In this document: positions 20,593 through 32,333 of the stretch, one piece after another | How positions within the stretch are numbered: the first letter of the stretch is position 1 | Layout: every line of letters begins with the position of its first letter | Assembly (NCBI GenBank): GCA_014529385.2 | Contig: CM043959.1 | Coordinates: 85,665,029 to 85,729,028, forward strand | DNA from: Adiantum capillus-veneris | Taxonomy: Eukaryota; Streptophyta; Polypodiopsida; Polypodiales; Pteridaceae | Direction: 5' to 3' | Length of the DNA: 64,000 nt | Program-made: the position numbers and the translations under genes | The notes under the pieces: model-generated | Seen by the model: only the letters and a program-made list of their open reading frames with translations | Databases searched by the model: none | What the model was told of the DNA's origin: nothing

Positions 20593-23500
20593 CCGAAGAA
20601 ATGGCGGAGTATGTCAACTCCCACAGGCCACGTACCATATCAACAGCGGTAATACACCATACTATGGTGGCCTCTTGAATCAATTTCCAAACGGGGGCTT
20701 AAAGAAATAATAAGCCCACGGAAAACAAGGATTCCAACGAGCCTAAGGGGAAGGACAATGTCCAAAAGTCTCCTAAGGGAAACTCCAACAAAGCTAAAGA
20801 GAAGGGATTTTACAAAGCTAAAAAAAAACTCTCTCCTGAAGAGCTTGAGCGTTATCGCAAGGATAACCTATGTTTCAAGTGTGGCGAACAAGGGCATGCG
20901 TACCTCGCTTGTCCCCAAAAGAACAACCGCCAAGATCCTCCTAGAGCTACCTTGGTTGAAATCCAAGAGGAGGAGACTCACCAAACTCACCACAAAGGAT
21001 CTTCTCTATGCCATGCTTGGGGAAAGGTAAGAGAACATGATGCTTTTATTCTTTTTGACCCTGGTTCTACTCACAATTTTATATCTATAGAGTTGGCCAC
21101 CAAGCTAGGCATAGAAGCCTATGAGATGGGAGATGTCCCACCCGCAGACAGTGCTTTCAAGGGGCAAGAATCTTCAGTCACTCCCATAATCGGGAAATTG
21201 AGGCTTCATGTCCAAAGCTATGTGGACAAAGAGGAATTCTTTATCTCTCCTCTCAAGCATGAGGATGTAATCCTAGGGGCACCATGGTTTGATCGCCTGG
21301 CTACCAATGTAAAATTTCCTGAAAGGATAATCTCCTTTAAGTTTAGGGAAAAAGACATGTATATAGATGCTAAGGAAATGGGTAACACTATCCCCATTGT
21401 ACATACACTAGCTTTCAACAAGTCAATAAAGAGCTCTATTTCCGTGTACATGATTTTTGTTAAAGATTCTCAAAATGAACCTAATGCTTTAGCAAAAAAA
21501 AATAAAAGCAACCAGAAGTAATTAGAGTTATCCAATTTTCTCAAGGGGTCTCAAGATGTTTTTATTGACGACATCCCTTGTGAGCTACCTCCTAAATGAG
21601 GTAATGATGACCATGAAATTGAACTTCTTCCAGGAAGTTCACCGCCTAGAAAGCCTCCTTATAGTGTTTCTCAAGCTCAACAAGAGGAGATTATGCGGCA
21701 AGTGCATGAGTTGGTTGAGAAGTGCATGGTTAGGCCTAGCTCATCTCCATTTTGCTCACCTGTGCTATTAGTGCAAAAGAAAGACGCAAAATATCGTATG
21801 TGTGTCGACTATAGAGCACTAAATAGGATCACTATCAAGAATAGGTTTCCCGTTCCACGGGTAGAAGACCTATTTGATAAGCTACAAGGATCAACCTACT
21901 TCAATAGATTGACCTAAAAAGTGGCTATCATCAAATAAGGATAGTTGATCAAGACATTGTAAAGACCGCATTTTGCACCACATTTTGGTCTTTACGAATA
22001 CATTGTCATGCCTTTTGGCTTGACCAATGCACCAGCCACATTCAAGCGCTTGATGGAGAAGTTATTCGGGCCTCATCGAACCTTTACTGGAGTGTTCTTT
22101 GATGATATTATCATCTACTCTAATTCATTAGACGAACACAAGCAACACCTCCAGGTAATATTAAAAGTTTTAAGAGAGAATAAACTTTATGTTAATCGAA
22201 AGAAAAGTGAATTTTTCTTGCTAGAGATTCAGTATTTAGGTCACATTATCTCTCAAGATGGCATCCAAATGGATCCATCAAAGTTAGAGGTAATAAAAGG
22301 ATGGCCTAAACCAAAGAATCTTCATGAACTAAGAAGCTTTATAGGTATGTGTGCAAACTATAGATGCTTCATAAAAAAGTTCTCACAAATTGTGGGACCA
22401 TTCCATGACCTAACAAAGAAAAGCGTTAGGTATATATGGTCTGCTAAGGAGAACAATGCTTTCGAAAATCTTAAAGAAAAAATTATTTCTCAACCTGTGC
22501 TTACACTACCGGATCTCTCAAAACCATTTGAGGTCCAATGTGATGCTTGTGGTGATTGCCTTGGAGCGGTTTTGCTTCAACAAGGGCACACCATAGGCTA
22601 TGACAGTCAAAGGCTCGACCTTGTTGAGCAAGCTCTAGACATATATGAAAAGGAACTCCTTGCAGTTCTACATGCCGTAGACTCATGAAGGCACTATTTA
22701 TTGGGGACTCCTTTCATTCTGCGAACGGATCACCAAAGTCTTAAGTACTTCATGATGCAGACCAAGCTCTCCGACCAACAAATGAGGTGGGCAAATTTCC
22801 TTTTGCAATGTCACTTTCATATTGCTCACATTGCTGGCAAGCATAATCAAGTAGCTGATGCACTCTCAAGACGACCGAGAGTGAATGCGGTTTCCATAGC
22901 AACTCACAATGATCTATCTTCAATGATAGATGAGTATACTATTGATCCCTATTTTAGAGATGTGATTTCAGCCCTTACATTAGGGAAGAAAGAAGAACCA
23001 TTTACTTTACAAGATGGTTATCTTCTCTATGGCAATAGACTATGCGTTACTAACTCACTACGTGAGAAAGTAATGTATGAATCTCATGCTCCACCTTATG
23101 CGGGCAATAGAGGGATTCAATCTACCTTGAAGGGAATTGAAACACATTTCTATTGGCCTACCATGAAAGTGAACATACAAGAGTATGTTTCTAGATGTGT
23201 GGTATGCCAAAAGACAAGATTTGATAGAGGGAAGCAACTTGGATTGCTTCAACCATTGCAAATCCCTAATTCACCATGGGGGAGCATATCCATGGATTTT
23301 ATCTTTGGATTGCCTAAGTCTATCCATGGGAATACGGGAATATGGACGATAGTAGACAGGTTCAGTAAACAAGCTCATTTTATACCTGTCAAAAAGACTA
23401 TCAAAGCCCATCAAATGGCAACCCTCTTCATTTCACAAATTTTCAAGTACCATGGCTTGCCAATGTCCATAGTGTCGGATAGAGATCCTAGAATGACCAA

Positions 23501-23779
23501 TAATTTCCGGAAGGGTCTCTTTGAGAATTTAGGGACAAGGCTAAACTTCTCTTCGGCCTATCATCCACAAACGGATGGCCAAAGTGAAATAGCTAACCTA
23601 ACAATTCTCGATCTACTAAAAGCCTATGTAATGGAAGTAGATCAAAGATCCCAATGGGAGAAGTACTTAACCTTAGTGGAGTATGCTTACAATAACAAAG
23701 TACATACTTCCACGAGAAAAGCACCTTTCGAGGTTATTGAGGGAAAATCAAAGAGTACCTTGCTACTTAAGGTACATGG
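20593..23779 (+). pseudogene. pol of gypsy element 2, first part (CCHC, PR, RT, RH, most of IN)
   Basis: Recognisable in order: CCHC knuckle CFKCGEQGHAYLAC (about 20872-20915), protease FDPGSTHNFIS (about 21055), RT with FFDDIIIYSNS (about 22098), RNase H FEVQCDACGD (about 22528), and integrase HHCC ending CVVCQ (about 23210) with SMDFIFG and IVSDRDP. Lesions include a TGA in the gag tail, a TAA after KSNQK (about 21521), a one-base change near 21915 after FNRLT, and a TGA at 22686 in place of a Trp codon. The reading ends at 23779, where element 3 begins. Confidence 0.85.
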
Positions 23780-24924
23780 TGTAATAGGACTAGTCTTTAA
23801 AGTTCTTAAAGTCGAAAAGAATGTAGCAGGGCATATCTTTCGTTAGTACGATTTGAAAGATTGTTGAATAGTCTATTAAATAGAGCTTATACGAATGAGT
23901 TGAGATATTAAGAGAGAACATATATTCTTTTTTAAAAAAAAAAAAAAAATAATACACTAAAGATGGATTTGATAAAGATTAATGAATAACAGATAGTCTG
24001 TTTATGAAGAGTAAAATTGAGATTTTTATTAATATCAATGTTTTATATTTATGTGTTTTAGCTTAAAATGCATGGGTAGGCTTAAAATAAGTTGTAAAAG
24101 TAGTGAAAACCCAAAAATAGAGGTTTTATGAGTCGCGACCTAAAAGTTGCGTTTTTAGCCAAATAGAGACGTTTTTAGCAATTCTGTCCGCGTAGCCTTG
24201 TAGACCAGACCTATTCCCGTCGTTTTGAGTACCTGGATCGCTCTGTTCTGAGTTTTTTTGTAAAAGTTATGATGAAAACAAACAGAAGACAGCAGCAGTG
24301 TAATGTACACAGGGACACACAGACCTACAACATCATACAGTTCTCCCTGCTATCAACCAAGAAGTGGATTGTTTCTTCATGGTAGAGTATGGCAATTGAG
24401 ATTATGAAGGTATATAATTATGTTTTTTTACTTTGATTATCATGTTGAATTGGTTGCACGAGTATGTTCTTTTGGCTATTTTGTAAGCGATGCAGAAATC
24501 AATGTCTGAAACAGGATCTGTGTAAAGTGTCATGATAGAAATCTAACCTTTACGGATCGCTTAGCGATCACGTTCTTATATTATTCTCGCAGGTATACTT
24601 GGTACGAAAATCGTGCAGGCTTTTCGAGGAAAAGAAGGATAAAAGCACGGCAGGTGGTGCGTTGGGGATCATTCACCGATCTCTTCTTCTGCGAGTGCGA
24701 GTGCGAGTGCGAGTGAGAGTGAGAGTGAGAGTGCGAGTGCGAGTGCGAGTGAGAGTGAGACGCTGCATGCAAGCGAATTGAAGCTCGGGGGTGGTCGGGA
24801 GGTTCGAGCTCCGTACAACGGAGTGCGCCCATATATTTTGCTCCTCTGTTGTATCAAACACTATCAATACAAAGATTTCTTCCTCCGTTTTGCTGTCTAT
24901 CTCTATTATTCGGTTCCCGTGACA
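23780..24924 (+). repeat. 5' LTR of gypsy element 3
   Basis: 1145 bp, near-identical to 28869-30013. It contains a poly-A tract (about 23933-23949), a hexamer array (24691-24760), and near its end TATATTTTGC (24833) upstream of a likely transcription start region. Confidence 0.95.
24691..24760 (+). repeat. (GCGAGT)n / (GAGAGT)n hexamer array in the element 3 LTR
   Basis: Eleven to twelve hexamers in the order GCGAGT block, GAGAGT block, GCGAGT block, GAGAGT block. The identical array is in the other LTR (29780-29849). The position shortly upstream of the likely promoter suggests a possible regulatory repeat. Confidence 0.9.
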
Positions 24925-24926
24925 AT

Positions 24927-24938
24927 TGGTATCAGAGC
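24927..24938 (+). other. Primer binding site of gypsy element 3
   Basis: TGGTATCAGAGC two bases after the 5' LTR, complementary to initiator methionine tRNA. Confidence 0.9.
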
Positions 24939-24956
24939 GAGCGGTTGATTCTGGAT

Positions 24957-25430
24957 ATGGAAGGATACGAGAGGAGGATAAAGGAGCAAGAAGACCTGAT
25001 TCGGCGACTATGAGAAGATCTAAAAATTGCAAATCGGGAGTGTGTTGAGGCTCTACGGGGCAAAGCAGCACGAGAGCTTGATATCTATGTAGACCTTGAT
25101 GGCCAACATGAAGGTGAAAACCATGCTAATCCACCTGGAAACAATAATCATCGTGGTGGCACTGGGGTACCGCCAAAAGAAACGATGACGATATGGGAGA
25201 AGCGACAACCAAATCATTCTTAACGAAGGCTAAGCTTAAAGAGTTTGATGGCATAAGAAAGATATGCGAAGATTTAGAAGCGTGGATTGAAGAACTCAAA
25301 GATTGGGATTATACTTTCAATATCGAGAACACGACCACGAGACTTTCGAATGCTCGAGCAAGGTGATCGATAAGACAATACGTACCAAGATGGCTCAATT
25401 GGAGACTTTTGGCGATGCGTACGATAAAGG
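24957..25430 (+). pseudogene. gag remnant of gypsy element 3
   Basis: The ATG at 24957 begins MEGYERRIKEQEDLIRRL and is stopped by TGA at about 25011. The following sequence still reads as a charged gag-like protein (ANRECVEALRGKAARELD) with further stops and shifts. The capsid domain is only partly recognisable and the length is far below a normal gag, so a deletion is likely. Confidence 0.6.
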
Positions 25431-25499
25431 TAAGTCATCTACTCCTTCTTTGTGATGTTTTATGTCTTTGATACGTCCTTTGAAAGCTTCTGTGAGATC

Positions 25500-28400
25500 G
25501 AATTTATGCGTAGAAGTTGAGATTAAAATTTGAATTTCTTAATTGATTTGGATAGTATTCATTGCTTCTTATCGTCTAAATTGATTGAGAAATTAAACTT
25601 GAAATTAAATCGAGAAGTTAAAAGACTTGTGGACTTAACTAGTGGTAATAATAGTTCCACGAAAGAGTTAGTAGAAAATTTGTTTGTTTGTTTTTTTTTT
25701 TTTTTTTTCTTTGAAGAGTCAAAATCATAAAGATGATTTCTATAACATAAACATTGATATGCATGATGTTATCATTGGTATCAATTAGATCATTGAAAAT
25801 CATGTTTTGATTGATTGTTAAGAAAGAAAAATATATCTTTAATCATTTGATGATGATAAGTCACACTCTTTGTGGAAAGAAAGAGATTCTAAATCTAGTT
25901 TTGGCAATGGAATTGATAAGGTGGCTTAGATAAGAGTGTGAGACGTTGCTTGTGTTTGCTTGTGTGAGACGTTGCTTGTGTTTGCTAATGAGATTAAAGA
26001 AGAATCTGGGGATAAACATAAAGAGACAAATCTAGAATTTATAGAGGACCTCTTACATGAAGTTAAGGATGTGTTCCGGACGATCTTCCTGGTATACCTC
26101 CGCCTAGAGCGGTAGACCATGCCATAGATCTATATCCAGGAGCGACACCTTATTCCAGATCTCCATACAGGTTCAATATTGATGAGCTTAAAGAGCTCAA
26201 GATACAACTTGATGATCTTTTGAAAAAGGGTTTCATTAAACCTAGTGTATCTCCTTGGGGTAGTCCTGTGTTATTCCAAAAGAAAAAGGATGGTACATAT
26301 AGGTTATGCATCGACTAAAGGGGATTAAACAAAAAAAGACCATTAAGAACAAATATCCTCTTCCTCACATAGATGAACTGCTTAGTCATTTGAGTGGTGC
26401 CACAATATTTTCAAAGGTTGATCTTCGTTCTGGCTACCATTAAATCCGCATTAAGGTCGAGGACATTCCAAAGATTTCTTTTCGTACACGTTATGGACAT
26501 TATGAATTTAGAGTTCTTTCTTTTGGTTTGACTAATGCACCAACAACTTTCATGTGCTTAATGAATAATATTTTTCACCCGTATCTTGATGACTTCATTC
26601 TGGTATTCTTGGATAATATTTTTGTGTATTCTACGAATGAAGAAGATCATGCATTGCACTTAAAGAAAACATTTGAGGTTTTGCGTGAACATAAATTGTA
26701 TGCCAAAGCTAGTAAGTATTCTTTTGCAAAGGATCAGATTGTGTATTTGGGAAGAGTGATTTCTAAAGAGGGGATTCACATTGATCTTGATAAAGTTAAG
26801 ACTATGTTAGTAAGAGATGTAAGAAGCTTTATGGGTCTAGCACAATATGAGAGAGCACACATTAAAGATTTCTCTAAGATAGCAAGTCTTTTGACCGAAT
26901 TGACCAAGAAAGACAAGGGTTTTGTGTGGACTTCTAGCTGTGAGACTGCTTTTGAGACCTTGAAGGCTAAAATAGCGGAAAATTATGTTTAAAAGTTCGT
27001 GAGATGGGCAAACCATTTGTTGTGTCCTGTGACTCTAGTGGTTAACAATTAGGTTGTGTTTTGACACAAGAAGGAAGAGTGGTTGCATATGAGTTTAGGA
27101 AATTAAGACGACATAAATTGAACCATGCAACACATGATCTAGAATTACTTGTTGTTGTTCATGCATTGAAGCATTGGCGTCATCTCTTGCTTGGTGTAAA
27201 ATTTGAATTACGTACTGATCATCAAAACTTGAAGTATATTTTCACTCAGCCATTGTTAAATAACAGACAAAGAAGATGGATTGAATTGCTGGCTGAGTAT
27301 GACTTTGATTTGAAGTATTTGTGTGAAAAAAAGAAAATAAAGTTGCAGATGCATTGAGTCGTACGTCCATGGGTAATTTGTTGACTGTTGTGCGATCCAA
27401 TTTGATTGATGATATGGATGCTGAAGTTGAAAATGATTCTTTTTATATGCCTATTTTGAAATTCTTGCGTGAGAATATTGGTGAGAGGTATGAGAACAGA
27501 TATCACTTGTATAAGGAAAATCTGTATTATTATGACCGCTTGTGTATTCCTACAAATTCTGCTTTCAAGAGTCAAATTCTGCATGAGTGTCATAATTCAC
27601 CTTTTTCTGGTCATCCTGGATTAAATAAGACATATGAAAATATTAAAACCTTATTCTTTTGGCCGCGTATGAAATTGGATGTTAAGAATTATGTGTGTGA
27701 GTGCTTTCAATGTCAACAAGTTAAGATTGAGCATAAGAGGATGCCTGGTGACCTTCAACCCTTAGACATTCCTTTACAGAAGTGGGAGTGTATATCCATG
27801 GACTTTATCATTAGACTTCTTACTACTCGTGGAGGGTATGATTCGATCTTTCTGGTGGTAGATAGACTCACAACACAAGCTCACTTCTTTCCTGTAAAAA
27901 TAACTTATACTGCATTGACCATTGCATACTTGTTTATGAAAGAGATATTTCGTTTGCATGGCATGCCCAAGAGCATAGTGTCTGACAGAGATTCTAAGTT
28001 CACTTCTCATTTCTGGAGAGCGACTTTTGACTCTATAGGTACCCAGTTACGCATGTCTAATGCTTTCCATCCTCAAACCGATGCGGAAACGGAGAGAGTG
28101 AATCGTATTCTAGAAGATATGTTACAAATGTATATCAATGGAAACCAATCTAATTGGAATGAATATCTGCCTTTGGTGGTTGAATTTGCATACAACAGTT
28201 CATATCATTCATCTATTAGGATGACTCCGTTTGAGGCAATGTATGGCTATAACTATCCTACACCTATTCATTTTCTTAATTCGAGGAATAAGGTAGAACT
28301 CTCACGTGAGATGCTTGAGAAAATAGATAGCGAGTCGGCCAAAATCAGGGGGAATATTAGAGAATCTCAAAAGAGACATAAACCGTATTATGACAAGAAA

Positions 28401-28828
28401 CATCGTGTTGTGGAGTATGAAACTGGTGATATGGTTTTTTAAAGGTTATTCCTGAGAAGTCTCATTTGATTCTTGGAAATGATAGAAGATTCTCTCCACG
28501 ATTTGTTGGTCCATTTAAAATTTTGAAGCGCATTGGTTCATTAGCTTACAAATTGGAATTGCCTTCTCATGTTAAAGTGCATCATGTATTCTATGTGAGT
28601 TTATTGAAAAAGTATGTTCCTAATGTGCATCATGTTTTAGAGGACAACTCTAAGTTGAAAGATGACGGACCATTGACTGTAGAATCAGACTTAGTACTAG
28701 ATAGGCGTTTTAAACATATGAGAAATAGAGACATTGTAGAAGTTTTGGTTAAGTGGCAGAACTATCCAGTAGAGGATGCATCATGGGTTGATCTTAGTGT
28801 TTTGCAAAGAGAATTTTTCTCTCTTTAG
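25500..28828 (+). pseudogene. pol of gypsy element 3 (PR, RT, RH, IN, chromodomain), disabled
   Basis: Protease remnant LIDLDSIHCFLS at 25539, where the usual DSG is DLD. RT runs from about 26130, with stops replacing a sense codon after LCIDY (26318) and after SGYH (about 26441). Its active site reads FLDNIFVYS (about 26608), with Asn for the second catalytic Asp. RNase H (27061-27357) retains LRTDHQNLKYI. The integrase (27354-28442) keeps HECHNSPFSGHPG, CFQC, MDFI, VSDRDSKF and TERVN, so its zinc finger and DDE residues look intact. A stop at 28440 precedes a C-terminal part (28466-28828) ending with the chromodomain-like VLVKWQNYPVEDASWVDL. The single-base nature of most lesions suggests decay of a once full-length element. 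Confidence 0.88.
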
Positions 28829-28856
28829 ACCAACTCTGAGGACAGAGTTAATTTTG

Positions 28857-28868
28857 ATAAGGGGAGAA
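28857..28868 (+). other. Polypurine tract of gypsy element 3
   Basis: ATAAGGGGAGAA directly precedes the 3' LTR. Confidence 0.75.
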
Positions 28869-30013
28869 TGTAATAGGACTAGTCTTTAAAGTTCTTAAAG
28901 TCGAAAAGAATGTAGCAGGGCATATCTTTCGTTAGTACGATTTGAAAGATTGTTGAATAGTCTATTAAATAGAGCTTATACGAATGAGTTGAGATATTAA
29001 GAGAGAACATATATTCTTTTTTTTTTTAAAAAAAAAAATAATACACTAAAGATGGATTTGATAAAGATTAATGAATAACAGATAGTCTGTTTATGAAGAG
29101 TAAAATTGAGATTTTTATTAATATCAATGTTTTATATTTATGTGTTTTAGCTTAAAATGCATGGGTAGGCTTAAAATAAGTTGTAAAAGTAGTGAAAACC
29201 CAAAAATAGAGGTTTTATGAGTCGCGACCTAAAAGTTGCGTTTTTAGCCAAATAGAGACGTTTTTAGCAATTCTGTCCGCGTAGCCTTGTAGACCAGACC
29301 TATTCCCGTCGTTTTGAGTACCTGGATCGCTCTGTTCTGAGTTTTTTTGTAAAAGTTATGATGAAAACAAACAGAAGGCAGCAGCAGTGTAATGTACACA
29401 GGGACACACAGACCTACAACATCATACAGTTCTCCCTGCTATCAACCAAGAAGTGGATTGTTTCTTCATGGTAGAGTATGGCAATTGAGATTATGAAGGT
29501 ATATAATTATGTTTTTTTACTTTGATTATCATGTTGAATTGGTTGCACGAGTATGTTCTTTTGGCTATTTTGTAAGCGATGCAGAAATCAATGTCTGAAA
29601 CAGGATCTGTGTAAAGTGTCATGATAGAAATCTAACCTTTACGGATCGCTTAGCGATCACGTTCTTATATTATTCTCGCAGGTATACTTGGTACGAAAAT
29701 CGTGCAGGCTTTTCGAGGAAAAGAAGGATAAAAGCACGGCAGGTGGTGCGTTGGGGATCATTCACCGATCTCTTCTTCTGCGAGTGCGAGTGCGAGTGCG
29801 AGTGAGAGTGAGAGTGAGAGTGCGAGTGCGAGTGCGAGTGAGAGTGAGACGCTGCATGCAAGCGAATTGAAGCTCGGGGGTGGTCGGGAGGTTCGAGCTC
29901 CGTACAACGGAGTGCGCCCATATATTTTGCTCCTCTGTTGTATCAAACACTATCAATACAAAGATTTCTTCCTCCGTTTTGCTGTCTATCTCTATTATTC
30001 GGTTTCCGTGACA
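28869..30013 (+). repeat. 3' LTR of gypsy element 3
   Basis: 1145 bp, partner of 23780-24924. It is followed by CATGG and the resumed integrase frame of element 2. Confidence 0.95.
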
Positions 30014-30018
30014 CATGG

Positions 30019-30390
30019 GAAGATCTTCGCTGCAGATGACTATAGCCGAGACCTACAAGAATCTTTCCAAAAGACTAAGGATGCTATCTCTATCTCACAA
30101 CTAAGGCAAAAGGCTGCTGCTGACAAGCACAGAAGAGCCCAAGACTTTAAAGAAAATGATTGGGTCTTATTAAAATTCCCCAAGGCTCGATTAAGGCACA
30201 CGACGGGAAAGAATCCTACGGGACACCAAAAGTACTATGCTAAACTAGCAAAAAGATACTATGGTCCCTTTCAGATTATTAGGCCAATCAATGAGATGGC
30301 CTATCAACTCAAGTTTCTCTATGATTGGCTCATACATAGTTTAAGAATTATCCCTTTGAAGATGCTAGATGTATGTAAGGCATACAATTA
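30019..30390 (+). pseudogene. pol of gypsy element 2, last part, chromodomain lost
   Basis: Resumes with GKIFAADDYSRDLQESFQK and the integrase C-terminal part (NDWVLLKFPKARLRH, AKRYYGPFQI). At about 30340 the sequence jumps from LIHS directly to KNYPFEDAR-type bases (TTTAAGAATTATCCC). About 250 bp are missing relative to element 1, covering the end of the integrase C-terminus and the front of the chromodomain. The next 400 bp to 30793 are 3' untranslated sequence with no other feature. Confidence 0.8.
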
Positions 30391-30793
30391 AAGGATAACC
30401 TAAACCTTTTCAATGCTTGCAATGCTTCCCAAGAGTAAGCAAATGTACAAAATGTTAAAAATGAACAAAGTTTTTGTCTTCTAAGACTCTCTTTTTCTTT
30501 ATTCTGCACAAAAATAAAGTAGTATGCATGCTTAGATCAAGCATGTGGAGACGACGTCTCCCAAACACCAAGTAGAGCTTGTCACTCTACTATGGAAGAC
30601 CGATAGGACTAATGTGCATACATGCTTGCGGTAGCCTCAGGCTCTCAACCGCCAAATAGACTAGTCATCCATTGTGGAATGATGTTATAGGGTAACATAG
30701 GGATCCTCTACCCGCTAAGAAAAGGACTCATGAATATGCTTTATCTTCTCTACACCATAGTCGAGGACGACTATGATTTCAAGAGAGTGGTAA

Positions 30794-32328
30794 TGTCATA
30801 ATAATCAATATCTAATTCTCCTTAATGATTTTCTCATGTTAAACTGATCATTTAATATGGGGAAGTGCCAGCAGACCGGCCATAGTAGGGATCCAAAGGA
30901 GGGAAAATAGGGATCCAAAGGGGGGGCCATCTGCAAAAGAGCCATGTGCAACAATGGGCTAAAAAGACTGTAAGGTTCATCCCATTAAGACTTCCAAAAT
31001 GCTAAGGTTCCAAAATTCAAAGGTTGTGTCTAGAGGTCAAACATGGGGGGAATTGGATGCTTTGTGTGTGTCCCAAAAGTCTTTACAAATCCCTATAAAT
31101 TCACACACACACACACACACACACACAAGCTCCCTTTACACAAAGGGAATAAGGGACACATGTCAGCTGCCTAGCCCAGATGCCCACAAGGTGTACCCAA
31201 TTCTTATTGGATGGCCTTGGAGGTGGACCAACGAGAATTAGGCTAGAGTAAATCTAGTTTATTTAATTTAAAAACACTTAATAATAAAACCAATGAAAAT
31301 TAAGTCCTCTAGAAGACTATTGGACAATCTCCCGAGGGGTCCAATGAGCATTCAACAGCCCAATGGCTTGCCTGATTCCTATTGGCCAGGAGGCAAAGGG
31401 GTCCAATGAGAGTTTAGTTGAATTATTAAATTACCTAAAGCTCTCACAAAATGGGAAAGGGGGACACATGTCAGAAGGCTATCACTTATGTTGCTTTATC
31501 GTCATTGGCTAGCCCTAGGGAGGTCCAATGAGAGGGTAACATGAGCAAATAGCAAGAGGGGTCGACCAAGAGAGAGAGGGGGCTGATTTATTCAAGGCAT
31601 TATCACACACACACTCACACAATCTCATGTGTGAAGAAAAGAAGACTCTCTCTCCTTCTCAAGCTTTAATGGAAATCTACTCCAAGCTTGTAAGAAGGGA
31701 GGCCTACACCAGCAACTCTTGGATTTGTGATGCAAATCCAACCAAGAGCCAAGCTTCAATGCATGCTCATCTCCTCTATCATGCTAATTACTAAGCTAAG
31801 TTATGCTAATATGAGTGATTATGCGAGGAGATGCACATCTTTCTCGTAAGAATACTCCTTGTTCCTCTCAATCTACTCTCATACCCTGCTAGCTCTCACC
31901 ATCTTTGAAGGTTTGTGAGGTCTTGGGTCTGAGACCGGAGATAATTGATGTTGTGTTTGCTAAATGTTTTGATTAGTGCATGAAGCTTTCATCTTCATTG
32001 CACTAGCTAGTCTTGAAGGAACACAAAGAATTGTATTGTACAATGTCTCTCTTGATGGGAGAAACCATAATACAAAGCCTTTTGGAGGGGGGACCGGATC
32101 CATGCAAATACGCTCCATGCAAATCCGGTCCTTAATTGTTGTCAATAGCTTAATTTCTCTCTCTTTTGAAAGTATTTTTCATGCTATCTAACTAGGTGTT
32201 ATGCTTTTTGTTGCTCTCTCCACCCAAGCACTCTTGTAATTCTCATTAGGAATCTATTCTAATGAAATGCCCACTATGTTCATGCTAATTTCCGCTACAC
32301 ACAAGTTTTTAGGCCATTAAATGTTACA
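30794..32328 (+). repeat. 3' LTR of gypsy element 2
   Basis: 1535 bp, preceded by the purine-rich tract AAGAGAGTGGTAA. Contains a (CA)n run at 31103-31127 and a short duplicated ATGCAAATCCGG-like piece at about 32100-32125. Followed by GAGAA and then the continuing exon of the DDE-like gene. Confidence 0.92.
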
Positions 32329-32333
32329 GAGAA

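Larger units (their letters stand above)
23780..30013 (+). mobile_element. Ty3/gypsy LTR retrotransposon, element 3 (recent insertion, defective)
   Basis: Two 1145-bp LTRs (23780-24924 and 28869-30013) begin TGTAATAGG and end CCGTGACA. CATGG on both sides (23775-23779 and 30014-30018) is the target duplication. By eye the LTRs differ by only two substitutions and a poly-T/A tract, so this is the youngest retroelement here. The interior is a chromovirus-like gag-pol with many stop codons and a changed RT active site, so it must have been copied with proteins from another element, or has decayed unusually fast. It splits the integrase of element 2. Confidence 0.95.
17585..32328 (+). mobile_element. 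Ty3/gypsy LTR retrotransposon, element 2 (same family as element 1, decayed)
   Basis: Flanked by CAGAA (17580-17584) and GAGAA (32329-32333), a target duplication with one changed base. The LTRs (17585-19004 and 30794-32328) start TGTCATAA and end AATGTTACA. They are clearly related to the LTRs of element 1 but more diverged, and they differ in length (1420 and 1535 bp). The gag and pol frames are broken many times. Element 3 (23780-30013) is inserted into the integrase. Without it element 2 is about 8.5 kb, the same as element 1. It interrupts exon 2 of the DDE-like gene and lies in the opposite orientation to element 1. Confidence 0.93.

Noticed and set aside
24581-25071. Open frames with (HS)n, (RV)n and (LT/RT)n repeats on both strands, repeated at 29670-30016
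   Set aside because: They result from the GCGAGT hexamer array in the LTRs of element 3, which is open in all frames.
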